NCBI RefSeq assembly: GCF_003265705.1
Contig: NW_020312828.1
Location: 55,446,124-55,510,123 of the forward strand
Origin: Callorhinus ursinus
Lineage: Eukaryota; Chordata; Mammalia; Carnivora; Otariidae
Reading direction: 5' to 3'
Length of the DNA stretch: 64,000 nucleotides
In this document: piece after piece, positions 22,375-32,003 of the stretch
Position numbering within the stretch: position 1 is the first letter of the stretch
Layout of the letters: the number at the start of each line of letters is the position of its first letter
The notes under the pieces: model-generated
Seen by the model: the letters and a program-made list of their open reading frames with translations, nothing else
Told to the model about the DNA's origin: nothing
The model's database searches: none
Program-made: the position numbers and the translations under genes

Positions 22375-22535
22375 TAGTTTGGCCTTGGAACAAACTGCTT
22401 TAGATTCAAATCTTAACTCCAAAATATAATAGCTTTGCAACCTGGATATCGTTAAGATGACATCTCTGAAGTAAATCTTCCCATCTTTTAAATATAGATA
22501 ATGTTAATTGTAAGAATGGAATGTGATAACATAAA
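22375..22535 (+). mobile_element. MIR, plus
   Basis: TTTAGATTCAAATCTTAACTCC, AATAGCTTTGCAACCTGG, CCATCTTTTAAATATAGATAATG and GGAATGTGATAACATAAATG follow MIR order (GATTCGAATCCCGGCTCTGCC; GTGTGACCTTGG; CATCTGTAAAATGGGGATAAT). It abuts the MLT1 LTR. Confidence 0.6.
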
Positions 22536-23142
22536 TGTCTTAGTCAGTTTGGACTTCTGTAACAAATCACCATAGACTGGGTGGCTTTAAACAACAGAAA
22601 TTTATTTTTGTTATGGAAGCTGTGATTCCAAGGTCAGGGCGCCAGCTGGTCCGAATCTGGTGAAAATTTTCTTCTGGGTTGCAGACTACCAAGTTATTGT
22701 GTCTTTACATGGCAGAGAGGGGAAGCAAGCTCTCATTCTCTGGTAACTTTTATTTTTTTATTTTTTTTAAAGATTTTATTTATTTATTTGTGAGAGAGAG
22801 AATGAGAGATAGAGAGCACGAGAGGGAAGAGGGTCAGTGGGAGAAGCAGACTCCCCGCTGAGCGGGGAGCCCGATGCGGGACTCGATCCCGGGACTCTAG
22901 GATCATGACCTGAGCCAAAGGCAGTCGCTTAACCAACTGAGCCACCCAGATGCCCTCTCTGGTAACTTTTATAAGGGTACTATTAGAAACTGAAACAAAT
23001 TAAAGGCTCCACCCTCATTATCTCATCTAACCCTAATTATCTCTTAAAGGCACCATTTCCTAGTATCATCACATCAGGAGGAATGGAGAAGCAATGTTTA
23101 ACACATGAATTTAGGGGAGAAGCAAATATTTGGTCTATAACA
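22536..23142 (-). mobile_element. MLT1 (MaLR) LTR, minus, split by a CanSINE
   Basis: Antisense MLT1 landmarks: GTCTTAGTCAGTTTGGACTTCTGTAACA, ACCATAGACTGGGTGGCTTTAAACAACAGAAATTTATT, CCAAGGTCAGGGCGCC, then after the SINE GGCTCCACCCTCATTATCTCATCTAA, ATCACATCAGG and TTTGGTCTATAACA. On the minus strand it begins TGTTAT and ends AAGACA, as a retroviral LTR should. MaLRs are ancient non-autonomous ERVL-related elements. This copy has no protein-coding function. Confidence 0.8.
22754..22955 (-). mobile_element. CanSINE, minus, inserted in the MLT1 LTR
   Basis: Near-consensus arctoid SINE: tail AAAGATTTTATTTATTTATTTG, CCCCGCTGAGCGGGGAGCCCG, ACTCGATCCCGGGACTC, and head ACTGAGCCACCCAGATGCCC. Perfect 17-bp duplication TCTCTGGTAACTTTTAT at 22737-22753 and 22956-22972. 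Confidence 0.95.
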
Positions 23143-23560
23143 TTCTGCTCATAGCTCCGCAAATTCATGTTCTTTTCATATGTAAATTCATTAATTACTT
23201 TCCCCAAACCCTAAACTCTAAAGTTTAAAAATCCAAAGTCTCATCTAAATAACATCTAAATCATATATGGGTGAGACCCAAGAAACGATTCATCCTAAGA
23301 AAAAATTCCTCTCTAGCTGTGAACCTGGAAAACCAAAAAGTTAAATTCATCTAAAATACAATAATGGTATATGCAACTGATGAAATACTGAACCCTACAT
23401 CTGAAACTAATGATATGTTGGCTAATTGAATTTAAAGAAATAAAAAGAAAAAAATTAAGATGCTTTTTTTACAGAAAAAAATAAAATACAGTAGTGGGAT
23501 AGGCTTAAGATAGACATCTCAGGGACTGCTACATTTGATAACTTACCAGATGTTACATAT
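23143..23560 (-). mobile_element. MaLR internal sequence, minus, split by a short L1
   Basis: Continues from the LTR with AAATTCATGTTCTTTTCATATG, AGTCCAAAG-like AATCCAAAGTCTCATCTAAATA, ATATATGGGTGAGACCCAAG, CCTCTCTAGCTGTGAACCTGGAAAACCAA and, after the L1, AATACAGTAGTGGGATAGGCTTAAGATAGACAT. This resembles MaLR-type internal sequence. No retroviral protein is encoded. The right boundary is uncertain. Confidence 0.55.
23368..23482 (+). mobile_element. Severely truncated LINE-1 3' end, plus, with target-site duplication
   Basis: About 115 bases of carnivore L1 3' UTR (TATATGCAACTGATGAAATAC, CTACATCTGAAACTAATGATA, TGTTGGCTAATTGAATTTAAA) plus an A-rich tail. Flanked by AAAATACAATAATGG (23353-23367) and AAAATACAGTAGTGG (23483-23497), two mismatches. 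It splits the MaLR internal sequence. Confidence 0.85.
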
Positions 23561-24739
23561 GAAATAAACATGTATGCAGTATACTTATGTCCATACAACC
23601 AGTTTTTGTTCGTTCGTCTGTTCGTTTGTGAAAGAGGGAGGCAGTGGAGGGAAAGGCTTTTTGGCCTGGGATGCAGGGGACTTGGGAAATTTACCTAACC
23701 TCTCTGGGCCCATTTTTTACTCTTCATTTCAGATATCCTAGGGTTAGAGCTGCTTCACAGAGTACCATGGTTCTGTGGAGATGTCTCAAAGAAGATGATG
23801 GTCCATGATCTCTGAACGACCCACTTCAATCAGATCAGAGTAGATCCACTCTGTTTTACATGTTGGCATTCTGCTTGAAATTTCATCTGATAAAAAGAGT
23901 CTTCTGCTTGAGAACACTGGCTTACTGGCTCTGTATCAAGTAGTTTTCCTCTGCCTTTACCCCCCATCCCTAGGCATGTTGGTAATTCCACTGAACCTAA
24001 GGCAGGGTCCCAACAGTGACAGCTGCCTCAGATTCAAGTTTGTTAGGCTTTGCCAGTTCCCATCACCAGGGAAGGGAAAAGTACAGTCTTATCCAATCTG
24101 AGGCTAGCCCAGGCCAAGTTCCATCTAAGACCTGGGAACCCTGAACCTTATCTCCTGATTCCTCTCAATGCCCATAGAAGACATCCCCTGCCCCCTCATC
24201 CATCTCGTTGCTCATAAATCAGAAGTAGTATTAGGGTGGAGGGCAGGACAGTCATATGTTTATCAAAACTTGTTGAGAAAGAGTGGGTGACTTTTGTACT
24301 AAAGTAACAATAATAATAATATAAGAAGAAGAAGAAATCTTTTCAAAATGCTACCAAAAGGAAGCTGAGAGTTCTTCCAGACAGAGGTGGTCGAAGGATT
24401 TTTTATTGCAAGTGGCCACCTATTATTTTGAAGAGGAATTTGAATGATATTCCAAAATAATACTAGAGAAAAAAGGCAGTAATTTAGAAATAAAAAGAAT
24501 ATACTAACCTAATGAACACTTATTTTCCCCATAAAATTGGGGAAAAACTATTAAAAGTCAAGTCCTTATTAGCATTAACGAGCTTTCAAAACTAGCACTG
24601 GAGGATTTTTAATCCTTTATACATTGCTAAATTAAAGAACTTAATTTTTCATAAAAATAACAGGGGTTTTAATTGATACTATGAGGGCTAATGCCAATCT
24701 TCCTACAATTACCATCAGACCAAACACCCACAATATCAT
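23561..24739. other. Unclassified sequence, partly GC-richer
   Basis: About 23640-24230 has noticeably higher GC than its surroundings but no recognisable exon, protein or repeat family. An (AAT)n/(AAG)n run lies at about 24306-24337. The rest is AT-rich. Confidence 0.35.
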
Positions 24740-24850
24740 TCATTTGTGAATTTGTCCAGTTCTTATGGAGTGCCATTGTGTTGAGGCACTGACTTAATTC
24801 ATTGAGTTACAGGAAAGAAAGGCATAGTCCATGACCTGCATACTTCTGAG
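24740..24850 (-). mobile_element. Possible LINE-2 fragment, minus
   Basis: TTATGGAGTGCCATTGTGTTGAGGCACTGACTT and ATAGTCCATGACCTGCATACTT weakly follow the antisense L2 order. Confidence 0.35.
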
Positions 24851-25039
24851 AAAGAGTACGTAAGTCAGTACATTTGTACTTACAAATTATCTGTATAGAA
24901 TATCAACTCAAAGTTACATAAATATAACAAAACTATATTGATATTTTCTTTTGCTAAATATAAATAATTGATTCCTTGCATAGGCAATAAGAGAAAAAAC
25001 ACTTAGAAAAGTTTGTAATAATTTACCCTGCAATTCTTT

Positions 25040-25285
25040 TCTATTATGTTATGTTAATCACCATACATCACATCATTAGTTTTTGATGTAGTGTTCCATG
25101 ATTCATTGTTTGTGCATAACACCCAGTGCTCCATGCAGAGCGTGCCCTCTTTAATACCCATCACCAGGCTAACCCATCCCCCCACCCCCTCCCCTCTAGA
25201 ACCCTCAGTTTGTTTCTCAGAGTCCATCGTCTCTCATGGTTCATCTCCCCCTCCGATTTCCCCCCTTCATTCTTCCCCTCCTGCT
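25040..25285 (-). mobile_element. LINE-1 3' end (first of three), minus
   Basis: Antisense carnivore L1 3' UTR: TATTATGTTATGTTAATCACC, CATCATTAGTTTTTGATGTAG, ATAACACCCAGTGCTCCATG, CATCACCAGGCTAACCC, CCCTCAGTTTGTTTCTCAGAG. 5'-truncated. The 111- and 71-codon plus-strand frames here read antisense UTR. Confidence 0.87.
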
Positions 25286-25293
25286 ATCTTCTT

Positions 25294-25468
25294 CTTTTTT
25301 TTTTAAACATGTATTATTTGTTTCAGAAGTACAGATCTGTGATTCAACAGTCTTGCACAATTCACAGCGCTCACCATAGCACATGCCCTCCCCAGTGTCC
25401 ATCACCCAGCCACTGCATCCCTCCTACACCCCCCTCCAGCAACCCTCAGTTTGTTTCCTGACATGTTG
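25294..25468 (-). mobile_element. LINE-1 3' end (second, different subfamily), minus
   Basis: T-run, then ACATGTATTATTTGTTTCAGAAGTACAG, TCTGTGATTCAACAGTC, ACAATTCACAGCGCTCACCATAGCACATGCCCTCCCCAGTG and CCCTCAGTTTGTTTCCTGA. This is the other carnivore L1 3' UTR type, also seen on the plus strand near 48913. It lies within or between the two flanking L1 ends. Confidence 0.85.
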
Positions 25469-25469
25469 T

Positions 25470-25592
25470 ATATATTTTTTATATTATGTTACTCACCATA
25501 CATTACATCATTAGTTTTTGATGTAGTGATCCATGATTCATTGTTTGTGTATAACACCCAGTGCTCCACGCAGAACGTGCCCTCTTTAATAG
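25470..25592 (-). mobile_element. LINE-1 3' end (third), minus
   Basis: TATTATGTTACTCACCATACATTACATCATTAGTTTTTG, AACACCCAGTGCTCCACG and GTGCCCTCTTTAATA repeat the start of the unit at 25040 with differences, so it is a separate 5'-truncated insertion or a duplicated part of the first. Confidence 0.85.
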
Positions 25593-25760
25593 ACTAACTA
25601 AAGCTTGAAAATTGCTGATCAAATAACTTGGTGGAAAAGCTTATTAAGTTGGAAAACCTTTAACAATATTATCTTTTTATTTTTGTTTTAACATATTTTA
25701 AATTTAATTTCTTATAAATGGTAGTGGCTTATCTTGGTGGTCTTTTTCTCAGTTACAGAC
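25593..25760. other. AT-rich spacer without recognised features
   Basis: Short unrecognised interval before the purine tract. Confidence 0.4.
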
Positions 25761-25890
25761 AGAAAAGAAGAAGGAGAAGGAGGGAAGGAGGAAGAGGAGA
25801 AGGTGGAAGGGGATGAGGAAGAAGAGGAGGAAGAAGAGGGGGAGGAGAAGGCTGAGACTGAGGCAAAAAAGAAAAAGCGAGAGAAAAGGA
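25761..25890. repeat. Homopurine (GGA/GAA)n tract
   Basis: About 100 bases almost wholly of A and G on the plus strand (25763-25850), with few pyrimidines after. Runs of AAGAAG, GGAGGAAG and GGGGGAGG. Such mirror-like purine tracts can form intramolecular triplexes. The 77-codon minus-strand frame (Pro/Leu-rich) and the 76-codon plus-strand frame (Arg/Lys-rich) at this place are translations of the tract. Confidence 0.9.
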
Positions 25891-27139
25891 TTTGTTAAGG
25901 TCTCCAGGGCAAAGTCTGCTTATTTTCAAGTCAAGAGCTCTCTTTGGAATAGTCACATACATAGTATTGACCAAGAAGGCCTTCACATTCCCCTAAGCTT
26001 GGCTAAACTTTTGACAGGTTTCTTCCTGATTGTAAGCCCCTGAGCCCCTTTTTCTTGGGAAAACAAAAACAAAAACAAAAACAAAAACAAAAATAAAAAA
26101 CTTACTTTGAGAAACTTACAACTGTGAACTCTTTCTCTGTCCCTTTGGGATATAAATCTTCCCCTAGCATCTTACCAGCTTTACAACCCAGGAATGACTT
26201 TCTCAAAGACCTGGGAGCCATCTCTTTGAAATGTAATCATCAAGAAATATAGAGGCCCTAACTCGGTGTGGGAAGGTAGGAGCCTAACTCTGATATGCAC
26301 CAAAGAGCAGACACACTTGGCCTTCTCCAAAGTGCCTCCCACCCCAGCCCACCCTGTGGTTTTGTACTAGCTCACGCCAGTGCTTAAACTCTTTGTGAGC
26401 TCTCATTTCAGTGGAGGTGAGTTTAGTCTTTTCCCCTTTGGCGGTAGTCTTAAAGAAAGTCTTCCTCACCTGCTTAACTTGTCTAGTGTGATTTTTCTTT
26501 AACAATATTAGAAACTGAAACAAATTAAAGGTCAGTAAAAAGCACTACAAATGCCAAAATGTTATAAATAAAATTATATGCAACACCAGTAATCTATTTC
26601 AGAATTTGAAAAATTTACGATATAATTTTGCCCCTTAGAGAAAAAAGAAGCAACACATAAGTATACTATTTTTAAAATGAAAGTAATTTATAATTCTATA
26701 AAGTATAAAATAATCCTTTAGCTACTCTTCACACTCTCTTGAAATTTTGATAATTATATATTAGAATTGTTTCAATGTTTTATGTGCATATGTACATATA
26801 AATGAATGTATTTTGCTTTATTTATTACTTGTTTGGAATCAAATTCTGTTTTGTTCTCTTCATCAGTTAACGCTATAGTTGGAAGTTCTTCTATGTCAGA
26901 ATACAAGGGATTGGTGTTAGAATAATGACATACAACCTTTTATGTTGTATCAGATAAGATCAGATACAGAGATGATCAGATCTCATTGATCAATAAGAGA
27001 TGAAAAATCTACTAGGATCTGTACTTACCACTCTGTAATTCTTAATGAGCCACACATATATCTTATGTTTTCCAAGATCATCAAAATTTTATTGAGCTAT
27101 GATATGTACTAAAGGCTGATGAAGACATCATTGTTATAT
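25891..27139. other. Unclassified sequence with an (AAAAAC)n run
   Basis: An (AAAAAC)n microsatellite lies at about 26060-26093. Around 26120-26500 GC is higher, with a 79-codon minus-strand frame (26284-26523) lacking any domain I recognise. The remainder is AT-rich. Confidence 0.4.
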
Positions 27140-27640
27140 GGGACGTCATTGTCCACATTTATTGCCATTCCTAAAATTGTATTCAATGAAACAGCAGAAA
27201 CAGCCACCATGCCCTAGTTTGCTCTGCAGACAACCATCAGGGGCTTTCACCACTGAATAAATCAATGGCCAGGACAGCTGCAACTGAAGCCCTGTGGATT
27301 TCACTGGTTTTTGCTCCACAGGTATCTGCATTCACTCCAGCCGCCTGAGTCCCTCCCCACTCCTTTTCTGACCCCCGCTGTAGCCCTGGACATGCACCAG
27401 CAGCCAGGCCAGGCCTCTGTGGCTACATTAATGTGAAATGCCATGCTACACCCCCAAAGTTAACCTTACTGCTATGTGCATCCTAGAGGCCAACCCCTCC
27501 AGCCATGTATTTGCACACTGCTGGCCTGATACCTGTCACTGGCCTCCACATGCAGACCTGTGGCAAGATCTTACAGCCATGGAAGTGCACACCAATAGAT
27601 GAGGCCCCCAAAGCTGGTTAATGGGCCTGGATTCTCCAAA
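27140..27640. other. GC-richer unclassified block beside an L1
   Basis: Higher-GC sequence (about 27185-27620) with text such as CAGCAGCCAGGCCAGGCCTC and CTGGCCTCCACATGCAGACC. It adjoins the L1 ORF2 fragment on the right. I cannot assign it to a gene, exon or repeat. The 61-codon minus-strand frame is unremarkable. Confidence 0.35.
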
Positions 27641-27644
27641 AAAA

Positions 27645-28197
27645 GTTATAGAGTGAATGAATGGATTAAAACAAAAACAAAAGAGCAACAACAACAAAAA
27701 ATAAGACCCTGCTTACAAGAGATACACTTCAGCTACAAGGATATAGATAGGCTCAAAGTGAAGGGATGTGAAAGGATATTTCATGCAAATGGAAACCTAG
27801 AGAGCAGAAATAGTTATTTTATATTAGACAAAATAGATGTTAGTTAAAAAACAGTAGCAAGAAACAAAGGTCATTATATTATGAAAAGGGATCAATTAAT
27901 CAAGAGGATATAACAATCGTTAAGTATATACACACTCAACGTCAGAGGATCTAAATATGTTAAGCAAATACTGACAGATATGAAAGGAGTAATAGACAAC
28001 AATACAGTAATAGTAAGAGATTTCAGTACCTCACTTTCAACAATGGATAGATCATACAGACAATAAATAAAAAAGGAAACACTGAATTTGAAAAATACTT
28101 TAGACCAATTAAACCTAACAGACATATACAGACCATTCTATCCAATAGCAGCAGAATACATATTCTTCTCATGGAAAATTTTCCAGGATACTTTATG
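27645..28197 (+). mobile_element. Old LINE-1 ORF2 fragment (endonuclease region), plus
   Basis: GAATGAATGGATTAAAACAAAAACAAAAGAG, CTTACAAGAGATACACTTCAGCTACAAGG, CTCAAAGTGAAGGGATGTGAAAGGATATTTCATGCAAATGG, AGAGGATATAACAATCG, ACTTTCAACAATGGATAGATC and AGCAGCAGAATACATATTCTTCTCATGG are the L1M ORF2 segment encoding the endonuclease domain. The 82-codon frame at 27599-27847 reads part of it (Arg-Leu-Lys-Val-Lys-Gly, Phe-His-Ala-Asn-Gly-Asn). Stops and frameshifts follow. Inactive. Confidence 0.85.
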
Positions 28198-28819
28198 AAT
28201 GTATTATAGTTTATCATTTATTATGAATTATGCATATTTTCCCTTTGAAATTCTAGTTTGTACCAATTTTACTTATGTGATTAGTCTTACATGGAGCTGT
28301 TAATTGCCTTTGCCATCAAATGAAATGTAAGGCAAGAAATGGCATCTTAAAAGTTATTGACTCTTAATATTTTAAGTTTCTAGTCTTGGTTAAAGCAATT
28401 TTCATAATTTTGTCTGGAAGAAATGATACTATATATTCATTAAATATAATTCACTATCTTAATAAAAGTGCAAATGCAATATAAGAGTAAATTCTGGAGA
28501 AAATATTTCCTTTGAATAGACAACTCTCCTAGATTACTCTTGCAGAGTATAATTGAATTTTATTTAAAAATAATTATATACATCTGTTACTACCAGTGAC
28601 TTACCTTTGTAAAGAACCAAAAATAAATAAAATACAACACATTACATGTTTAAAGTCATATATTGTCCTTTTTGTGGTAATTATGATCACTTTTTGTGTA
28701 TCACCCTTTATGATCAATATGACTTCATGTAAAGGGAAAAGGTGTATGCTGTATGTAGGCGTGTGTATGAAAGAGCTTATGAATAGAATAATTATTTTAA
28801 ATATATTTTACATATAGTT
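28198..28819. other. AT-rich sequence without recognised features
   Basis: About 600 bases with dense stops. Nothing recognised. Confidence 0.45.
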
Positions 28820-28974
28820 TTTTTCATTGTTTTTTTTTTATTTTATTATGTTATGTTAGTCACCATACAATACATCATTAGTTTTTGATGTGGTGATCCA
28901 TGATCCATTGTTTTCGTATAACACCCAGTGCTCCATGCTGTACATGCCCTCCTTAATACCCATCACCGGGCTAT
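28820..28974 (-). mobile_element. LINE-1 3' end, minus, strongly truncated
   Basis: T-run and ATTTTATTATGTTATGTTAGTCACC, CATCATTAGTTTTTGATGTGG, AACACCCAGTGCTCCATGC, CATCACCGGGCTA. Same family as the copies at 17510 and 25040. Confidence 0.88.
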
Positions 28975-29206
28975 GCCTCTGAAAACATTTCAGGGACATA
29001 CACTCTAATATGAAGAAATTAGAAGAAAGAAAATCATCGGAGGACAGAAATTTTCATATTTTACCTCATAAACCTATGTAGGTACACCATGGCTAATGAA
29101 AATGCATTGTGCGTTGTATTCATGTTGATAGGAGTAAGAGAAGTGTTACATTTATGGTTATAAGAGTGCTAGATAAAAGATTAGAAGTTTGACTTTTCCA
29201 ATTTTC

Positions 29207-29454
29207 CTCCTGTTATTGATTTCTAGTTTCATACCATTGTAGCAGGAAAAGGTACTTGATATGATTTTTATTGTCTTAAATTTAAGACTTGTTTTGTGGC
29301 CTAACATGATCTATCTGGGAGAATGTCCTGTGTAGCATTGAGAAAAATGTGTATTCTTTTTCTATTGGATGGGATATTGTGTATACGTCTCTTGGGTCCT
29401 TTTGGTCTATGGTATTGTTCAAATTCTCTGTCTTTATTGATTTTCTGTCTTGAT
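29207..29454 (-). mobile_element. Inverted 5' segment of the twin-primed L1
   Basis: Antisense copy of the end of the ORF2 endonuclease region, covering part of the L1 segment also present in sense at 28050-28197. It joins sense L1 at about 29454/29455 within GCTGTCTGATAAGG, where a few bases could pair with either side. Confidence 0.75.
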
Positions 29455-30061
29455 CGCTGTCTGATAAGGGTTAATATCTAAAATACATGAGTCTCCTACA
29501 ACTCAGTAGCAAAGCAAACAAAAAAAAACTAATCGAAAAATAGGCAAAGGACTTTCAAATAGATATTTTTCCAAAGAAGACAGATAGGTGGCCACCACTT
29601 ATATGAAAGTGTGCTCAACATCATTAAAATCATACAAAAATGCAGATCAAAACCACGATGAGATATCACCTAACACTTGTTGGGATGGCTATTATAAAAA
29701 TATCCAAAAGATAACAAGTGTTGACAAGTACGTGGAGAAACTGGAACCATCACACACTGTTGGTGGGAATGTAGAATGGTTCAGCCACTATGAAAAACAT
29801 TAAGTAGTTTCTTTAAAAAATTAAAAATAGAACTATCATATGATCCAGCAATACCACTTCTGGGTATCTATCTAAAGGAATTTAAATCAGGATCTCGAAG
29901 AGATACTGTACTCTCATGTTCATTGCAACACGTAGTTTCAATATCAAAGATTTTGGGGGGGGGGAAACAAGTGTTCATCAACAGATGAATGAGTAGAGAA
30001 ATATGGCATTTATACACAACAGAACATTATTTAGCTTAAAAAAATGAAGAAATCCACTATT

Positions 30062-30269
30062 GGGCACCTGGGTGGCTCAGTTGGTTAAGCATCCAACTCT
30101 TGGTTTTGGCTCAGGTCACGATCTCAGAGTCCTGAGATTGAGCCCCACGTCTGGCTCCCTGCTGAGTGGGGAGTCTGCTTCCTCTCCTTCTCTCTCCCTC
30201 TGCCCCCCCATCCTCATGACCTTTTTCTCTCCCTAAAACAAATAAATAAATCTTAAAGAAGAAAAAAGA
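30062..30269 (+). mobile_element. CanSINE, plus, with target-site duplication, inside the L1
   Basis: Head GGGCACCTGGGTGGCTCAG, CTCAGGTCACGATCTCAGAG, GAGTGGGGAGTCTGCTTCC, and tail AAATAAATAAATCTTAAAG. Flanked by AAGAAATCCACTATT at 30047-30061 and 30270-30284 (perfect). Confidence 0.95.
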
Positions 30270-30599
30270 AAGAAATCCACTATTCGTGACAACACAGATG
30301 AATCTAGAGGAAATTCTTCTATGTAAAATCAGTCAATCACAGAAGGACAAGGATTGCATGATTCCACTTAAATGAGGATTTTAAAACAAAGTCATAAAAA
30401 GAGAATGGAATGGTGGTTGCCAGGGACTCAGGGGAAGGGGAAATGGGAAATGTTGCCCAGTGGGTATAAAGTTTCAGTTATGCAAGATGAATAAGTTCTA
30501 GAGATCTGCTGCACTGCTGTATAACATAGTACATATGGTTAACAATAGTGTATTGGGGACTTTAAGATATATTAAAAGGATAGGTCTCATGTTGTGTTC

Positions 30600-30650
30600 T
30601 TCACACACACACATGCACATGCATACATATATAAACATACAAAAGAATAC
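30600..30650. repeat. Short (CA)n-like run in the L1 3' UTR
   Basis: CACACACACACATGCACATGCATACATATATAAACATAC in the 3' UTR of the L1 ending at 30795. Confidence 0.75.
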
Positions 30651-30974
30651 AAGAAATTTTTGGATGTCATGGGTATATTTAGTAACTTGGTTATGGTGAT
30701 GGTTTCATATGACATGCATATGTCCAAAATTATCAAAAAGTGTACATTAAATATGTGAATTTTAGGTATATTAATTATACCTTAATAAAGCTTAAAAAAG
30801 AACCAGAAGCTTGAATTCAATTAATATTACCACTATTTATTAAGATGCTAAAATTTCTGAGTACCTGGATTATATGTTACCCATTTTTGTAATTTCAGCA
30901 AATATGTAGTTGATGCTCATATTTCACAAATAAATAATGTATAAAATAATTATATAATTATAATTCTCTACTAT

Positions 30975-31065
30975 TTATATGACTTAGACCAAGGTAATTA
31001 TTGTCAATTGTCTTAATTTATAAAATGAGATTAGGGTCTATTTCACAAGGTTCACACAGTATATG
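30975..31065 (+). mobile_element. Possible MIR fragment, plus
   Basis: GACTTAGACCAAGGTAATTATTG, CTTAATTTATAAAATGAGATTAGG and TTCACAAGGTTCACAC weakly follow MIR (GTGACCTTGGGCAAG; CATCTGTAAAATGGG; CACAGGGTTG). Confidence 0.35.
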
Positions 31066-31114
31066 GTAGCACTGTGGTAGCATGGTGGTCTTAGTAAATT
31101 TAGCTTTAATGCAG

Positions 31115-31215
31115 TAGATCAAACTGAACATTTAATATGTGCCAGAAACTGGTCCCTGGGTTCACAGAGTTCCAAAAGCAGTACATAAGGCTGTATTTTT
31201 GTGAGACTAGATAGG
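31115..31215 (-). mobile_element. LINE-2 fragment, minus
   Basis: GAACATTTAATATGTGCCAGAAACTGGTCCCTGGGTTCACAGAGTTCC resembles antisense L2 (ATTTATTGAGCACCTACTATGTGCCAGGCACTG). Confidence 0.45.
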
Positions 31216-31814
31216 AGAAAAGAGTTAAGAGAGACTGTACAGAAGTACAAACTTGATAATCTACACATAGAATGACAACATAATTTATTAACCCAAATGG
31301 GACACTTCTAAGAATTAAGAAAAATCTCTGTTAATCATTGTGCTAGGACAACAGACAACCAGAAATATTCCTCAACTACCACATATTCAATGCTACTATC
31401 TGGTATATGTTTGATTAGAGTTATCCATATATTAGTCATAAAGAAAGTTAGTATATAACTTTCAGAAGAAAAAAAAGTTCCTTTTCATATTTCTGCCAAA
31501 ATTCTATCTAACTCAGATTTTTTCCTCTAAGAGAAGGCAAAATTATTGAAGTTAACCACGAATCTAGTCTGGAATAAAATAAATAATTTAAATAAATTAA
31601 AATGTTAAATAAACTGCTCAGAAATATAGACATTGTCTATATATCCTCAATCAGTATATTAGAATCACTATATTTTTTAAAACTAATTTCAAGAATATTT
31701 TGTTGTGAGAATAATGACTCATACTAGTTCAATTAGATTCAGAGTTAAAATATTTGAAGTTGATCTAGTGCCACTTTTCCCAGATATACATATAATTTAC
31801 TAAATCATTTTGAC
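31216..31814. other. AT-rich sequence without recognised features
   Basis: About 600 bases. No family recognised. Confidence 0.45.
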
Positions 31815-32003
31815 TTTTTTTTTCTTTTAAGAGAGGGACAGAGAGGAGGGGGAGGCAGGAGGGGGCAGAGGGAGAGAGAGAATCTCAAGCAGGCTCCACA
31901 CCCAGTGCAGAGCCCAACTCGGGGCTCAATCTCACAACCCTGAGATCATGACCTGAGCTGAAATCAACAGTCAGACACTTAACTGAATGAGCCACTCAGG
32001 CTA
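31815..32003 (-). mobile_element. CanSINE (older type), minus
   Basis: GA-rich body, AGAATCTCAAGCAGGCTCC, GGGGCTCAATCTCACAACCC, TGAGATCATGACCTGAGCTG, and a degraded head GAGCCACTCAGGCT. The tail is eroded to a T-rich run. Confidence 0.88.

Larger units (their letters stand above)
29193..30795 (+). mobile_element. 5'-inverted (twin-primed) old LINE-1, plus, with nested SINE
   Basis: The 3' part (29455-30795) is sense L1M: CTGATAAGGGTTAATATC, AAATAGGCAAAGGACTTTCAAATAG, GATCAAAACCACGATGAGATATCACC, GTTGGTGGGAATG, CAGCAATACCACTTCTGGG, and the 3' end AATTATACCTTAATAAAGC. The 5' part (29207-29454) is antisense L1M endonuclease-region sequence: GTTATTGATTTCTAGTTTCA, ACTTGTTTTGTGGCCTAACATG, AATGTGTATTC, TTTATTGATTTTCTGTC. 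Imperfect target duplications AAAAGATTAGAAGTTTGA (29175-29192) and AAAAGAACCAGAAGCTTGA (30796-30814) appear to bound the whole. That is the layout expected from twin priming, here with a large internal deletion. A CanSINE interrupts it at 30062-30269. Confidence 0.7.

Noticed and set aside
25126..25461. 111-codon plus-strand frame
   Set aside because: Antisense reading through L1 3' UTR sequence, which is naturally stop-poor in this direction.
25813..26043. Arg/Lys-rich 76-codon frame resembling a nucleic-acid-binding tail
   Set aside because: Its first half is a direct translation of the homopurine tract.
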